In this document: in pieces, positions 6,718-14,378 of the stretch
Position numbering within the stretch: the stretch's first letter is position 1
Layout: every line of letters starts with the position of its first letter
Assembly (NCBI GenBank): GCA_035276085.1
Contig: DATELY010000114.1
Coordinates: forward strand, 1-21,459
Direction of reading: 5' to 3'
Origin: DATELY01 sp035276085
GTDB lineage: Bacteria > Pseudomonadota > Gammaproteobacteria > Steroidobacterales > Steroidobacteraceae
Length of the DNA: 21,459 nt
Made by a program: the position numbers and the translations under genes
The notes under the pieces: model-generated
Told to the model about the DNA's origin: nothing
Database searches by the model: none
What the model saw: the letters and a program-made list of their open reading frames with translations, nothing else

Positions 6718-8016
6718 CTAGCAGCTGATACCGGGCAGCGGCACCGGGAACGCTTCCACACCCGCATAGCGCGCACCCGAGCCGAGCTCCTCTTCGATCC
6801 GCAACAGCTGGTTGTACTTCGCGATGCGGTCGGAGCGTGACATCGAGCCGGTCTTGATCTGCGTTGCGCTCGTCGCCACGGCGATATCCGCAATGGTTGC
6901 GTCCTCGGTTTCGCCCGAGCGATGCGACACCACTGCGGCATATTTCGCTTTCGCCGCCATGTCGATGGCGGCCAGCGTTTCCGTCAGCGTGCCGATCTGA
7001 TTCACCTTGATGAGAATGGCGTTGGCAATGCCCTTGGAGATGCCTTCCTGCAGGATCTTCGTGTTCGTGACGAACAAGTCATCGCCCACGAGCTGCACGC
7101 GCTTGCCGAGCCGCTTGGTCAGCTGCGCCCAGCCATCCCAGTCGCCTTCGCTCATGCCGTCCTCGATCGTCACGATCGGATAACGGTTCACGAGCCCTTC
7201 GAGGTAATCGACGAACTGTCCGGAGGTGAATTTCCGCTTCTCGGATTCGAGGTTGTAGATGCCGTTCGAGAAGAACTCGGTGCTGGCCACGTCCAGCCCG
7301 AGGAAGATCTGCTTGCCGGCCTTGTAGCCTGCGCGCTCGATGGCTTCGAGAATCGTCTCGAGCGCGGCTTCGTTCGAGGGCAGATCCGGAGCAAAACCGC
7401 CTTCATCGCCCACTGCGGTCGACAGCTTGCGATCGTGCAGCACCTTCTTGAGCGTGTGGAAGATCTCGGCGCCGTAACGCAGCGCTTCCGACAGGGAAGG
7501 CGCTCCCACCGGCAGGATCATGAACTCCTGGATGTCGACGCTGTTATCGGCGTGCGCGCCACCGTTGATGATGTTCATCATCGGCACCGGCAACGTCTTC
7601 GGACCGGGCCCGCCCAGATAACGGAAGAGCGACTGCTTCATCTCGCGTGCCTGCGCATGCGCAGTCGCCATCGACACCGCCAGAATCGCGTTCGCGCCCA
7701 ACCGCGACTTCGATTCCGTGCCATCGAGCTCGATCATCGTGCCATCGACGCCCTTCTGATCCGCCGCATCGCGGCCTACCAGCTTCGACTTGATCTCGCC
7801 GTTCACATTGCCGACGGCCTTGCGCACGCCTTTGCCGAGATAACGGCTCTTGTCGCCGTCACGCAGCTCGACAGCCTCACGCGTGCCGGTCGATGCACCC
7901 GACGGCACCGCCGCTCGTCCTATCGCGCCCGACTCCAGGATGACGTCCGCCTCCACGGTGGGATTGCCGCGCGAATCGATGATCTCGCGGCCGCGAATGT
8001 CGACGATCTTGCTCAT
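6718..8016 (-). CDS. eno: Enolase (phosphopyruvate hydratase)
   Basis: Enolase converts 2-phosphoglycerate to phosphoenolpyruvate; in many gammaproteobacteria it is also part of the RNA degradosome. The 432-residue protein has the standard N-terminus MSKIVDIRGREIIDSRGNPTVEADV, the mobile loop PSGASTGTREAVELRDGD, PVPMMNIINGGAHADN, GDEGGFAPDL, LGLDVASTEF, VTIEDGMSEGDWDGW, QLVGDDLFVTN, the catalytic-Lys region ILIKVNQIGTLTET and SHRSGETEDATIADIAVA. The ATG overlaps the kdsA stop (ATGA), and GAGGAAG within the last kdsA codons is its ribosome-binding site, so the start is firm although the frame extends upstream. Confidence 0.98.
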   Translation of the reverse strand: MSKIVDIRGREIIDSRGNPTVEADVILESGAIGRAAVPSGASTGTREAVELRDGDKSRYLGKGVRKAVGNVNGEIKSKLVGRDAADQKGVDGTMIELDGTESKSRLGANAILAVSMATAHAQAREMKQSLFRYLGGPGPKTLPVPMMNIINGGAHADNSVDIQEFMILPVGAPSLSEALRYGAEIFHTLKKVLHDRKLSTAVGDEGGFAPDLPSNEAALETILEAIERAGYKAGKQIFLGLDVASTEFFSNGIYNLESEKRKFTSGQFVDYLEGLVNRYPIVTIEDGMSEGDWDGWAQLTKRLGKRVQLVGDDLFVTNTKILQEGISKGIANAILIKVNQIGTLTETLAAIDMAAKAKYAAVVSHRSGETEDATIADIAVATSATQIKTGSMSRSDRIAKYNQLLRIEEELGSGARYAGVEAFPVPLPGISC

Positions 8017-8846
8017 AACAATTCTTCCTCGTAAGGCTTCGATTTCACGCTGCGATCGAGCGCGACGAGCGTCTCGAGCAGCGGTTCCATGCGATCGAGC
8101 GGCCACGCATTCGGCCCATCCGAAAGCGCTACCGCAGGATTGGGGTGAGTCTCCATGAACAATCCGGAGATACCGGCAGCCACCGCTGCACGCGCAAGCA
8201 CGGGCACGAACTCGCGCTGACCACCGGAGGCTGTTCCCTTGCCGCCGGGCAACTGCACCGAATGCGTCGCATCGAAGACGACGGGGCAACCCGTGGCGCG
8301 CATCACCGCGAGCGAGCGCATGTCGGAGACCAGGTTGTTGTAGCCGAAGCTGAAGCCGCGCTCGCACACGAGAATCTGCTCGTTACCCGTCGAACGCGCC
8401 TTGTCGACGACGTTCTGCATTTCCCACGGCGACAGGAACTGACCCTTCTTGATGTTCACCGCCTTGCCCTGCGAGCACACGTTGACGATGAAGTTGGTCT
8501 GGCGGCACAGGAACGCGGGCGTCTGCAGCACATCGACGACGGCTGCGACTTCGTTCAACGGTGTGTCCTCATGCACATCGGTCAACACGGGCAGACCCAG
8601 CTGACGCTTGACCTCCGCGAGAATCTTCAACCCTTCCTCCATGCCCGGGCCGCGGTAGCTGGAGCGCGACGAGCGGTTCGCCTTGTCGAACGACGCTTTG
8701 AAGATATACGGCACCTTCAGCTTGGACGTGAGCTCCTTGAGCTTGCCAGCGGTGTCGAGAATCAGGCCCTTGCTCTCGATCACGCAGGGGCCCGCGATGA
8801 GGAAGAGCGGGGAGGTGGGGCCGACGGTGAAGGAGAGGAGATTCAT
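8013..8846 (-). CDS. kdsA: 3-deoxy-8-phosphooctulonate synthase
   Basis: KdsA condenses phosphoenolpyruvate with arabinose 5-phosphate to KDO 8-phosphate, the first committed step to the inner-core sugar of lipopolysaccharide. The 277-residue sequence shows LFLIAGPCVIESK, FKASFDKANRSSRSSYRGPG, PVLTDVHE, LQTPAFLCRQTNFIV, VNIKKGQFLSPW, CERGFSFGYNNLVSDMRSL, VVFDATHSVQLPGG and GLFMETHPNPAVALSDGPN. I start at ATG 8846 (MNLLSFTVG) by family length. An in-frame ATG at 8894 would add 16 residues encoded by repeat E. Neither start has a clear Shine-Dalgarno, which is odd for this operon. Its product phosphoenolpyruvate demand sits beside eno, which makes it. Confidence 0.96.
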   Translation of the reverse strand: MNLLSFTVGPTSPLFLIAGPCVIESKGLILDTAGKLKELTSKLKVPYIFKASFDKANRSSRSSYRGPGMEEGLKILAEVKRQLGLPVLTDVHEDTPLNEVAAVVDVLQTPAFLCRQTNFIVNVCSQGKAVNIKKGQFLSPWEMQNVVDKARSTGNEQILVCERGFSFGYNNLVSDMRSLAVMRATGCPVVFDATHSVQLPGGKGTASGGQREFVPVLARAAVAAGISGLFMETHPNPAVALSDGPNAWPLDRMEPLLETLVALDRSVKSKPYEEELL

Positions 8847-8850
8847 AGAG

Positions 8851-8934
8851 GGGCGACGGGCTACGGGCGACAGGCAACGGCCAGAGGAAAGCATAGTGCT
8901 CTGGCTGTAGCCCGTGGGCCGTTGGCCGTCAGCC
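8851..8934. repeat. Family E element, facing heptamer arrays
   Basis: The left arm is GGGCGAC, GGGCTAC, GGGCGAC, AGGCAAC (8851-8878), then CCAGAG. The right arm is CTCTGG, then GTAGCCC, GTGGGCC, GTTGGCC, GTCAGCC (8907-8934). CCAGAG / CTCTGG close a 12-base loop. It fills almost all of the 106-base pyrG-kdsA gap and abuts the kdsA start. Confidence 0.8.
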
Positions 8935-8952
8935 GCGCGGCTACGCCGCGCG
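8934..8952. repeat. GC-only hairpin directly after the pyrG stop
   Basis: CGCGCGG, loop CTACG, CCGCGCG form a perfect 7-bp stem beginning one base after the pyrG TGA on the minus strand. No T-run follows. It could protect the pyrG 3' end or weaken read-through into kdsA; that role is inferred. Confidence 0.55.
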
Positions 8953-10599
8953 TCACGCGCTCACCGCCCTAGGCATCTGACTCTCCTTCTGCGCCCGTGC
9001 GGCTTTGACGAAGCCCGTGAACAGCGGGTGGCCGTCGCGCGGCGTGGAGCGGAATTCCGGATGGAATTGACTCGCGACGAAGAACGGATGCGAAGGCAGT
9101 TCGATCATTTCCACCAGGCCGTCGCGCGAGAAGCCCGAGAAGCGCAGACCGACGTTCATCAATTTCTGCAAATAGCGGTTGTTGAACTCGAAGCGGTGGC
9201 GATGGCGCTCATTGATCACGTCCGCGCCGTAGATCTGATGCGCCCGCGAGCCGTGCGACAGCCGCACCTCCTGAGCACCCAGGCGCATCGTGCCGCCGAG
9301 GTGCGAGCTCTCGTTGCGCTGCTCGACCTTGCCTTTCTGATCCTGCCACTCGGTAATCAGCGCAATGACCGGATTCGGCGAGCCGCGATCGAACTCCGTG
9401 GAGTGCGCCCGCTCCAGACCGGCCACATGGCGCGCGTATTCGATGATGGCGAGCTGCATCCCCAGGCAGATGCCGAGGTAGGGCACACGATGTTCGCGCG
9501 CGAAGCGGATCGCCTCGATCTTGCCTTCGATGCCGCGCTCGCCGAAGCCTCCTGGAACGAGCACCGCATCGACGCCTTCGAGACACTTCGTGCCGTGCTT
9601 CTCGACGTCGGTCGCCTCGACGTACTGGATGTTGACGCGCGTGCGCGTGCGCAGCCCCGCATGCATCAACGCCTCATGTAAGGAGATGTACGAGTCCTTC
9701 AGGTTCACGTACTTGCCGACCATCGCGATATTCACGCTCAGGTCGGGGCTGGCCTTCGCCGCGACCACCTGACGCCACTCGGACAAATCGGCGGGCGGCA
9801 CGTTGAGGCGCAGCTTGTCGACGACGATGTCATCGAGACCTTGCTCGTGCAGGAGCATCGGGATCTTGTAGATGTCGTCGGCATCGACGGCGGAGAACAC
9901 CGCGCGCTCCTCGACGTTCGTGAACAACGCAATCTTGCGGCGCTGTTCGTCGGGCAGCGGGTTCTGACAGCGACACAGCAGCATGTCCGGCTGGATACCG
10001 ATCGAGCGGAGCTCTTTCACGGAATGTTGCGTGGGCTTGGTCTTGATCTCACCCGAGCTCGGAATGTAGGGCACCAACGTCAAATGCATGAAGAGCACGT
10101 TGTTACGCCCCAGCTCGACGCCCATCTGACGAATCGCTTCCAGGAACGGCAGCGATTCGATGTCGCCGACGGTGCCGCCGATCTCGACCATGCACACATC
10201 CGCATCGCCCGCGCCGAGGCGGATGCAGTGCTTGATCTCGTCAGTGATGTGAGGGATTACCTGAACGGTCGCGCCCAGGTAGTCGCCGCGACGCTCCTTG
10301 GCGATCACGCGCTCGTAGATGCGACCGGTCGTGAAATTGCTGTTGCGCGCCGTGGTCGTGCGCACGAAGCGCTCGTAGTGGCCGAGATCCAGATCGGTTT
10401 CGGTGCCGTCGTTCGTGACGAACACCTCGCCGTGCTGAAAGGGACTCATCGTGCCCGGATCCACGTTGATGTAGGGATCCAGCTTGATCATGCTGATCTT
10501 CAAGCCGCGAGCTTCGAGAATGGCAGCCAGCGAAGCTGCAGCGATGCCCTTACCGAGCGAGGACACCACACCGCCGGTTACACAGATAAATTGCGTCAT
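8953..10599 (-). CDS. pyrG: CTP synthase
   Basis: PyrG aminates UTP to CTP with ATP and glutamine. The 548-residue protein has both domains. The N-terminal synthase part (about 1-266) starts MTQFICVTGGVVSSLGKGIAA and includes KLDPYINVDPGTMSPFQHGE, DLDLGHYERF and the feedback region CMVEIGGTVGDIES. The C-terminal class I glutamine amidotransferase has VPGGFGERGIEGK, the nucleophile-Cys block LGICLGMQLAIIEYARHV and the His-Glu pair in FVASQFHPEFRSTP. Length and motifs are normal. The upstream 173-base gap to tilS holds repeat A2 and a 7-bp inverted repeat. Confidence 0.98.
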   Translation of the reverse strand: MTQFICVTGGVVSSLGKGIAAASLAAILEARGLKISMIKLDPYINVDPGTMSPFQHGEVFVTNDGTETDLDLGHYERFVRTTTARNSNFTTGRIYERVIAKERRGDYLGATVQVIPHITDEIKHCIRLGAGDADVCMVEIGGTVGDIESLPFLEAIRQMGVELGRNNVLFMHLTLVPYIPSSGEIKTKPTQHSVKELRSIGIQPDMLLCRCQNPLPDEQRRKIALFTNVEERAVFSAVDADDIYKIPMLLHEQGLDDIVVDKLRLNVPPADLSEWRQVVAAKASPDLSVNIAMVGKYVNLKDSYISLHEALMHAGLRTRTRVNIQYVEATDVEKHGTKCLEGVDAVLVPGGFGERGIEGKIEAIRFAREHRVPYLGICLGMQLAIIEYARHVAGLERAHSTEFDRGSPNPVIALITEWQDQKGKVEQRNESSHLGGTMRLGAQEVRLSHGSRAHQIYGADVINERHRHRFEFNNRYLQKLMNVGLRFSGFSRDGLVEMIELPSHPFFVASQFHPEFRSTPRDGHPLFTGFVKAARAQKESQMPRAVSA

Positions 10600-10630
10600 G
10601 AGGCACCGTCGCGAAGAAGAGATTTGGACA

Positions 10631-10667
10631 ACTGACGCGACGCTGGAGGCACTCGCGGTACGTCAGT
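10631..10667. repeat. 7-bp inverted repeat in the pyrG leader
   Basis: ACTGACG (10631-10637) faces CGTCAGT (10661-10667) about 30 bases upstream of the pyrG ATG. It could be an operator or leader hairpin, or it could be chance; no T tract or known pyrG leader motif was recognised. Confidence 0.3.
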
Positions 10668-10698
10668 AACGACGGGCGCTCAGTCTACCGGAAAGAAA

Positions 10699-10790
10699 GC
10701 GGTTTGCGGTTGGCGGTTGGCGGTTGGTCAGAAAAAAGATTTCAGTGCGGGAGTTGAGCACCTTCTCCTTCTTCACCGACCGCCAACCGC
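10699..10790. repeat. Family A element, facing heptamers (copy 2)
   Basis: The left arm is GCGGTTT followed by three GCGGTTG (10699-10726). The right arm is GACCGCCAACCGC (10778-10790). The right arm lies inside the tilS frame: it encodes the final residues A-V-G-G-R of TilS, and the TGA follows directly (10775-10773). Confidence 0.78.
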
Positions 10791-12140
10791 GGATTGCCGG
10801 CAGGCGAGTAGTCGTGGCTTATTCTCCCACACGATTTTCACGCTCGGTGCGTCGGGGTCGGCCTGCAGCTTCGCATCGATCCACAAATCCGCCACCGCGC
10901 ACAGGCGCTCGCCGGCATACAGCAGAGGAATGCGCTCACGCCACCACGGCACCACATCGGCCTCTTGCAGCAGATTCTTCAGCGTCCGATGCACTTTCGT
11001 TCCTGGCAGTTGCAGACGTTCGCCGCCCGTGCGGAAACGCACCTCCAAAATCGGAGGCAGACGTTCGCGGCTCAGTCCCTCGCCGCGACCGCTCACGGCG
11101 CGCAGTTGACCTGCGCCCGGAGGCAGGTCGAATGGCTCGCGCCAATGCCATTGCGCCGCCGTCGGAATCTCGAACAGCCGCTCGAGGCGCTCGGCGTAGA
11201 GCACGTCGCGATGTCGGAAGACTCGCACGCCGTCGATATCCACGTGAGGCACTCGATCCGCGGCGGCCTTGGCGAAGCTCTGCCGCAGATCCGACAAGAG
11301 CGCCGCGCTCGGCGCGCGCACCCCCTGCTCGCGCAACCACCAGCGCAGGAGGTTGCGCTGGCGCGCATCGCCCAGTGCCAGCACGCGCGTGGCATCCAAC
11401 GCGGAGCCGAGTCCGCAGTGGGCGTGATCGATTCTTGCCAACTCATCCAATAGCTCGGCAGATTCGGCGAGATGCAGCGCCGCCCGCTGCAGATGTTCTG
11501 CGGCGTGCGGCCACCGTGCTTCGAGTCGCGGCAGGATGTCCGCACGTAGGAAGTTACGGGAGAAGCGCGCGCTCGAGTTGGCAGGGTCATCGATCCAGGT
11601 CAACGACCGGGCACTCGCCCACTCCGTGAGCGCTGCCCGACGATAGGCAAGCAACGGACGCGCGTGACAGCCGTGACCGAAGCGTCGACGCTGCGGCATT
11701 CCCGCAAGACCCCGCACGCCGGTACCGCGCATCAGTGCCAAGAGCAGCGTCTCGGCCTGGTCGTCGGCATGATGAGCGGTGAGCAACACCTCTCCTTTTC
11801 TCAGCCGCTCACGCAGCGCCGCGTAGCGGGCGTCGCGAGCCGCCGCTTCGACGCCCTGACGCGCGGTGTCCGTCAGCGTCACATCGCAGCGCTCGAACTC
11901 GATCCCGAGCCCCCTGGCAACACGGCTGCAGTGCTCGGCCCAGTCCGTTGAGCTGGGATGCAACCGATGATTGACATGAATCGCGCGCACCGGCCATGGG
12001 AGATCGGCGCGCAGCGCGGCGGTCGCGTGCAGCAAGACAGTGGAATCGACACCGCCGCTGTAGGCGATGACGAGGCCGGTCGCGTCGGCAGGCACTTGCG
12101 ACAAGAGTTCGCTTCGGAGGGATTCAAGACTAAAGGACAT
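10773..12140 (-). CDS. tilS: tRNA(Ile)-lysidine synthase
   Basis: TilS attaches lysine to C34 of the CAU-anticodon tRNA-Ile, changing it to read AUA; it is normally essential. From ATG 12140 the protein is 455 residues. The N-terminal N-type ATP-pyrophosphatase domain has the PP-loop VIAYSGGVDSTVLLHA (about 25-40), HVNHRLHPSSTDWAEHC, AARDARYAAL, LLTAHHADDQAETLLLALMRGTG and RPLLAYRRAAL. The TilS substrate-binding domain and C-terminal domain (FRTGGERLQLPGTKVHRTLKNLLQEADVVPWWRERIPLLYAGERL) follow. The open frame continues upstream through repeat D1, but homology begins near MSFSLESL. The last residues come from repeat A2. It lies between accA and pyrG, a usual gammaproteobacterial place. Confidence 0.96.
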   Translation of the reverse strand: MSFSLESLRSELLSQVPADATGLVIAYSGGVDSTVLLHATAALRADLPWPVRAIHVNHRLHPSSTDWAEHCSRVARGLGIEFERCDVTLTDTARQGVEAAARDARYAALRERLRKGEVLLTAHHADDQAETLLLALMRGTGVRGLAGMPQRRRFGHGCHARPLLAYRRAALTEWASARSLTWIDDPANSSARFSRNFLRADILPRLEARWPHAAEHLQRAALHLAESAELLDELARIDHAHCGLGSALDATRVLALGDARQRNLLRWWLREQGVRAPSAALLSDLRQSFAKAAADRVPHVDIDGVRVFRHRDVLYAERLERLFEIPTAAQWHWREPFDLPPGAGQLRAVSGRGEGLSRERLPPILEVRFRTGGERLQLPGTKVHRTLKNLLQEADVVPWWRERIPLLYAGERLCAVADLWIDAKLQADPDAPSVKIVWENKPRLLACRQSAVGGR

Positions 12141-12152
12141 ACGTTTGCCCAA

Positions 12153-12293
12153 GCGTCCCTTCCCTTGCGGAGCGGGGGAAGGACAGGATGGGAGCTGCGG
12201 CGTTGAGCCTGAGTATGGTGGCCCTTGCCCCCACCCTAACCCTCCCCCGAGCCGCTTCGGAACCCCTGACGAGGGGCTTCGCAAGGGAGAGAC
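12153..12293. repeat. Family D element, short form (copy 1)
   Basis: The left arm begins GCGTCCCTTCCCTTGCGGAG and continues to AAGGACAGGATGGG. The right arm has CCCCCACCCTAACCCTCCCC and ends GCAAGGGAGAG. It lacks the 52-base insert carried by copies 2 and 3 (junction between 12178 and 12179). Its right arm instead has an extra small hairpin, CCCCT GACG AGGGG (12263-12276). It fills the accA-tilS gap inside the operon. Confidence 0.85.
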
Positions 12294-12299
12294 AAGAGA

Positions 12300-13259
12300 T
12301 CACCCTTCGCTATACACCCCATACCCGCGCAGCCGCTTCTGCCGCTGCTCGAGCACTTGATCGATGGTGAGCGCCTGCAGCTCGCCCAGGTGTTTGAGCA
12401 AGGCCGTCTTCAGACCGTCCGCCATCACCTGCGGGTCGCGATGCGCACCGCCCAGCGGCTCCTTCAATACTTCATCCACAACGCCCAGCTTGGCGAGACG
12501 CTCGGCGCTGACGCCCAACGCCTCGGCGGCAAGGTCTTTCTTGTCGGCGCTCCGCCAGAGAATACCCGCGCAGCCTTCGGGCGAGATGATCGAATAGACG
12601 CTGTACTGAAGCATCAACAGGCGATCGCAGACACCGATGGCCAGCGCCCCGCCCGAGCCGCCTTCACCCGTGACCACCGTAACGACCGGAGTGCGGAGCA
12701 TGGACATCTCAAAGAGATTGCGCGCGATCGCCTCGCTCTGCCCGCGTTCCTCAGCACCCACGCCAGGGTATGCACCCGGCGTGTCGATCAGGGTGACGAG
12801 CGGCATTTCGAAGCGTTCGGCGAGATGCATCAATCGCAGCGCCTTGCGGTAGCCCTCCGGCTTCGGCATGCCGTTCAAGCGCCGGACGCGCTCCTTGGTG
12901 TCGCGGCCCTTCTGATGCCCGATGACCATGACCGATTTGCCCTCCAGGCGTGCCGGGCCGCCGACGATCGCGGGATCGTCGGCATACATGCGATCCCCGT
13001 GGAGCTCCTGGAAGTCCGTAAAAATGGCATTGATGTAATCGAGCGTGTAGGGCCGTTGCGGGTGGCGGGCAAGCTGGGTGATCTGCCACTGGCTCAGGTT
13101 GGCGAAGATGCTCGCCGTGAGCGTGCGGCTCTTGGCTCGCAGCCGCCCGATCTCCTCGCCGATGTTCACTTCGGCATCGCTGGAGACGAATTTGAGCTCG
13201 TCGATTTTCGCCTCGAGCTCCGCGATCGGCTGCTCGAAGTCGAGGAAATTCATTGCCAT
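12300..13259 (-). CDS. accA: Acetyl-CoA carboxylase carboxyltransferase subunit alpha
   Basis: AccA pairs with AccD to move the carboxyl group from biotin to acetyl-CoA, giving malonyl-CoA for fatty-acid synthesis. The 319-residue product aligns end to end with the family: MAMNFLDFEQPIAELEAKID, ARHPQRPYTLDYI, FQELHGDRMYADDPAIVGG, VMVIGHQKGRDTKERVRRLNG, MPKPEGYRKALRLMHLAERF, TLIDTPGAYPGVGAEERGQS, VTVVTGEGGSGGALAIGV, YSIISPEGCAGILW. I start at 13259 because M-A-M-N-F aligns with the usual M-S-L-N-F; ATG 13253 is the alternative. No strong Shine-Dalgarno is seen. dnaE, often upstream in relatives, is absent; a divergent stress-like gene begins 200 bases away. Confidence 0.97.
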   Translation of the reverse strand: MAMNFLDFEQPIAELEAKIDELKFVSSDAEVNIGEEIGRLRAKSRTLTASIFANLSQWQITQLARHPQRPYTLDYINAIFTDFQELHGDRMYADDPAIVGGPARLEGKSVMVIGHQKGRDTKERVRRLNGMPKPEGYRKALRLMHLAERFEMPLVTLIDTPGAYPGVGAEERGQSEAIARNLFEMSMLRTPVVTVVTGEGGSGGALAIGVCDRLLMLQYSVYSIISPEGCAGILWRSADKKDLAAEALGVSAERLAKLGVVDEVLKEPLGGAHRDPQVMADGLKTALLKHLGELQALTIDQVLEQRQKRLRGYGVYSEG

Positions 13260-13388
13260 AGAGACTGGGGGGCCCTCGCTTAAGGCGCGGAACATAGCGG
13301 CAGGCGCCATCGCAGAGCAAGCACAGCGCCCCTCATCCAGCCGCCAACCCCCCGGCCCCCACGCCCGCACTCCATGCACCGGGCGTCA

Positions 13389-13416
13389 GGAACCGGGCCC
13401 GAAAGAACGGCGTTCC
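13389..13416 (+). promoter_or_regulatory. Possible ECF-sigma promoter upstream of the DUF883 gene
   Basis: GGAACC (13389-13394) and CGTTCC (13411-13416) are separated by 16 bases, the shape of many ECF-sigma promoters (GGAAC, about 16-17 bases, CGTT). The start codon follows 45 bases later with a strong ribosome-binding site. The same bases form an inverted repeat GGAAC/GTTCC, so a repressor site is an alternative. Otherwise 13260-13460 shows nothing clear. Confidence 0.35.
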
Positions 13417-13460
13417 CTACGAGTTGCGACCCCTCACCGCGGTGTGAGCCAGGAGGACCT

Positions 13461-13769
13461 ATGGCCAGTGTTCGTTCTTCGCTGCATGACCTGCAGCGCG
13501 ATTTGTACGCCGTGGCGCGCGATGCAGAAGCGCTGCTGAAAGCCACCGCAGACATCTCCAGTGACAAAGTCCAGGCCGTTCGCAGCCAGACCGAAAGCTC
13601 TCTGAAGCAAGCGCACAGCTCGCTGCGGCGGACGCGATGGCAGGCGCCGTTGCGCAATGCCTACGAGTCCACCAGCGACTATGTGCGCGCGCACCCGTGG
13701 GCAGTGCTCGGTGCGGCCGCAGGCACGGCGTTGTTGCTGGGCCTGAGTCGCAGACGCGGCGACTCTTAA
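13461..13769 (+). CDS. DUF883 / ElaB-YqjD-type ribosome-associated membrane protein
   Basis: It is a 102-residue protein with an amphipathic helical N-terminal part (SLHDLQRDLYAVARDAEALLKATAD and a Gln/Ser-rich helix) and a C-terminal anchor after the family hallmark DYVRAHPWAVLGAAAGTALL, ending in basic residues LSRRRGDS. E. coli relatives ElaB and YqjD sit in the inner membrane by this tail, bind ribosomes and rise in stationary phase under RpoS. AGGAGG (13451-13456) gives a near-perfect ribosome-binding site, far better than in the housekeeping genes. A GGAACC-N16-CGTT candidate promoter precedes it. It opens a plus-strand run of small, probably stress-related genes. Confidence 0.85.
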   Translation: MASVRSSLHDLQRDLYAVARDAEALLKATADISSDKVQAVRSQTESSLKQAHSSLRRTRWQAPLRNAYESTSDYVRAHPWAVLGAAAGTALLLGLSRRRGDS

Positions 13770-13815
13770 AGTATGGTCCAGCGACTCGGGCATCCTGCCA
13801 CTCGCGCTGTGGCTC

Positions 13816-13841
13816 AGAGGAAAAAGCGTGGTTTTTCCTCT
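13816..13841. repeat. 10-bp AT-containing hairpin after the DUF883 gene
   Basis: AGAGGAAAAA, loop GCGTGG, TTTTTCCTCT pair perfectly, 46 bases past the stop. The T-run is in the stem rather than after it, so a terminator is possible (it works as T-rich on either strand) but not classic. Confidence 0.45.
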
Positions 13842-13861
13842 TCGCTCGCCACCTGCGGCGG

Positions 13862-13881
13862 CGGGCACCTCCCTGTGCCCG
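13862..13881. repeat. 7-bp GC hairpin before the DUF4404-like gene
   Basis: CGGGCAC, loop CTCCCT, GTGCCCG form a perfect stem-loop 38 bases upstream of the ATG. With the hairpin at 13816 it fills the 149-base gap. Its function is unknown. Confidence 0.4.
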
Positions 13882-13918
13882 AGTACCACTCGACTTCTGC
13901 AGTCCAGAGATCGCGAGC

Positions 13919-14197
13919 ATGAATCCCCATTTGAAAGAAGTGGAAGCCGCGCTGACGAGCGTGCACGAGTCGTTGCATGGGGCGAAGTTCGACAGCTGCG
14001 ACCAGAGCGACGTGGAAGAGCTGATCGAGCGCGTGGAGCAGGAGCTCGACCACCCGCTGCCCAATGTGCAGGTGATCGGCACGTTCCTGAACTCGATCGC
14101 GCGCAGCCTGCGCTCTCAGCCGAACACCCGCGAGGCCTGCACGCGGATCGATGAGGCCTTGCGGAAAGTCGGCGTCGCACGAACGTGGGCGAATTGA
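13919..14197 (+). CDS. DUF4404-like small helical protein
   Basis: It is 92 residues and predicted all-helical and soluble. LKEVEAALTSVHESL, then DVEELIERVEQELDH, then FLNSIARSLRSQPNTREACTRIDEALRKVGV resemble DUF4404, a short proteobacterial family with a leading Leu-rich helix, a middle acidic helix and a C-terminal block ending in a short helix with Gly. No function is established for that family. The ATG at 13919 has only a weak purine stretch upstream. It lies seven bases before the next gene, so it is probably co-transcribed with it. Confidence 0.65.
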   Translation: MNPHLKEVEAALTSVHESLHGAKFDSCDQSDVEELIERVEQELDHPLPNVQVIGTFLNSIARSLRSQPNTREACTRIDEALRKVGVARTWAN

Positions 14198-14204
14198 GCG
14201 CGTG

Positions 14205-14372
14205 ATGAACGGTCTCACGTGGATCGGTGTGTTGCTGCTCGTGGCGTGGGCGGTGCTGTGGCTCGGGCTGAAGCTGGTCTCCGGGGCGATTCATCTGCTG
14301 CTCGTATTGGCGCTTGCGGCGTTTGTGTGGGCGACGATTTCGAGCGCACGCGCACGCCGCGGCGGACCGTAA
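14205..14372 (+). CDS. DUF5670 / Lmo0937-type small membrane protein
   Basis: The 55-residue product is almost entirely two hydrophobic helices: WIGVLLLVAWAVLWLGLKLV and GAIHLLLVLALAAFVWATI, with a short Gly-Ala-Ile-His turn and a basic tail SARARRGGP. This two-span plan with a G-x-x-I-H-L-L-L motif at the second helix is that of the Lmo0937/DUF5670 family, of unknown function and often found among stress genes. ATG 14205 is chosen over an upstream in-frame start because it begins right before the hydrophobic segment and follows the DUF4404-like stop by seven bases. Confidence 0.75.
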   Translation: MNGLTWIGVLLLVAWAVLWLGLKLVSGAIHLLLVLALAAFVWATISSARARRGGP

Positions 14373-14378
14373 TGCCGG

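Noticed and set aside
6922..8034. 370-codon plus-strand open frame opposite eno
   Set aside because: It is an antisense shadow of a fully conserved enolase; its His/Arg-rich composition is typical of such frames.
12141..12284. N-terminal extension of TilS in the open frame
   Set aside because: It is encoded by repeat D1, is Gly/Pro-rich and has no homology; the family start is at 12140.
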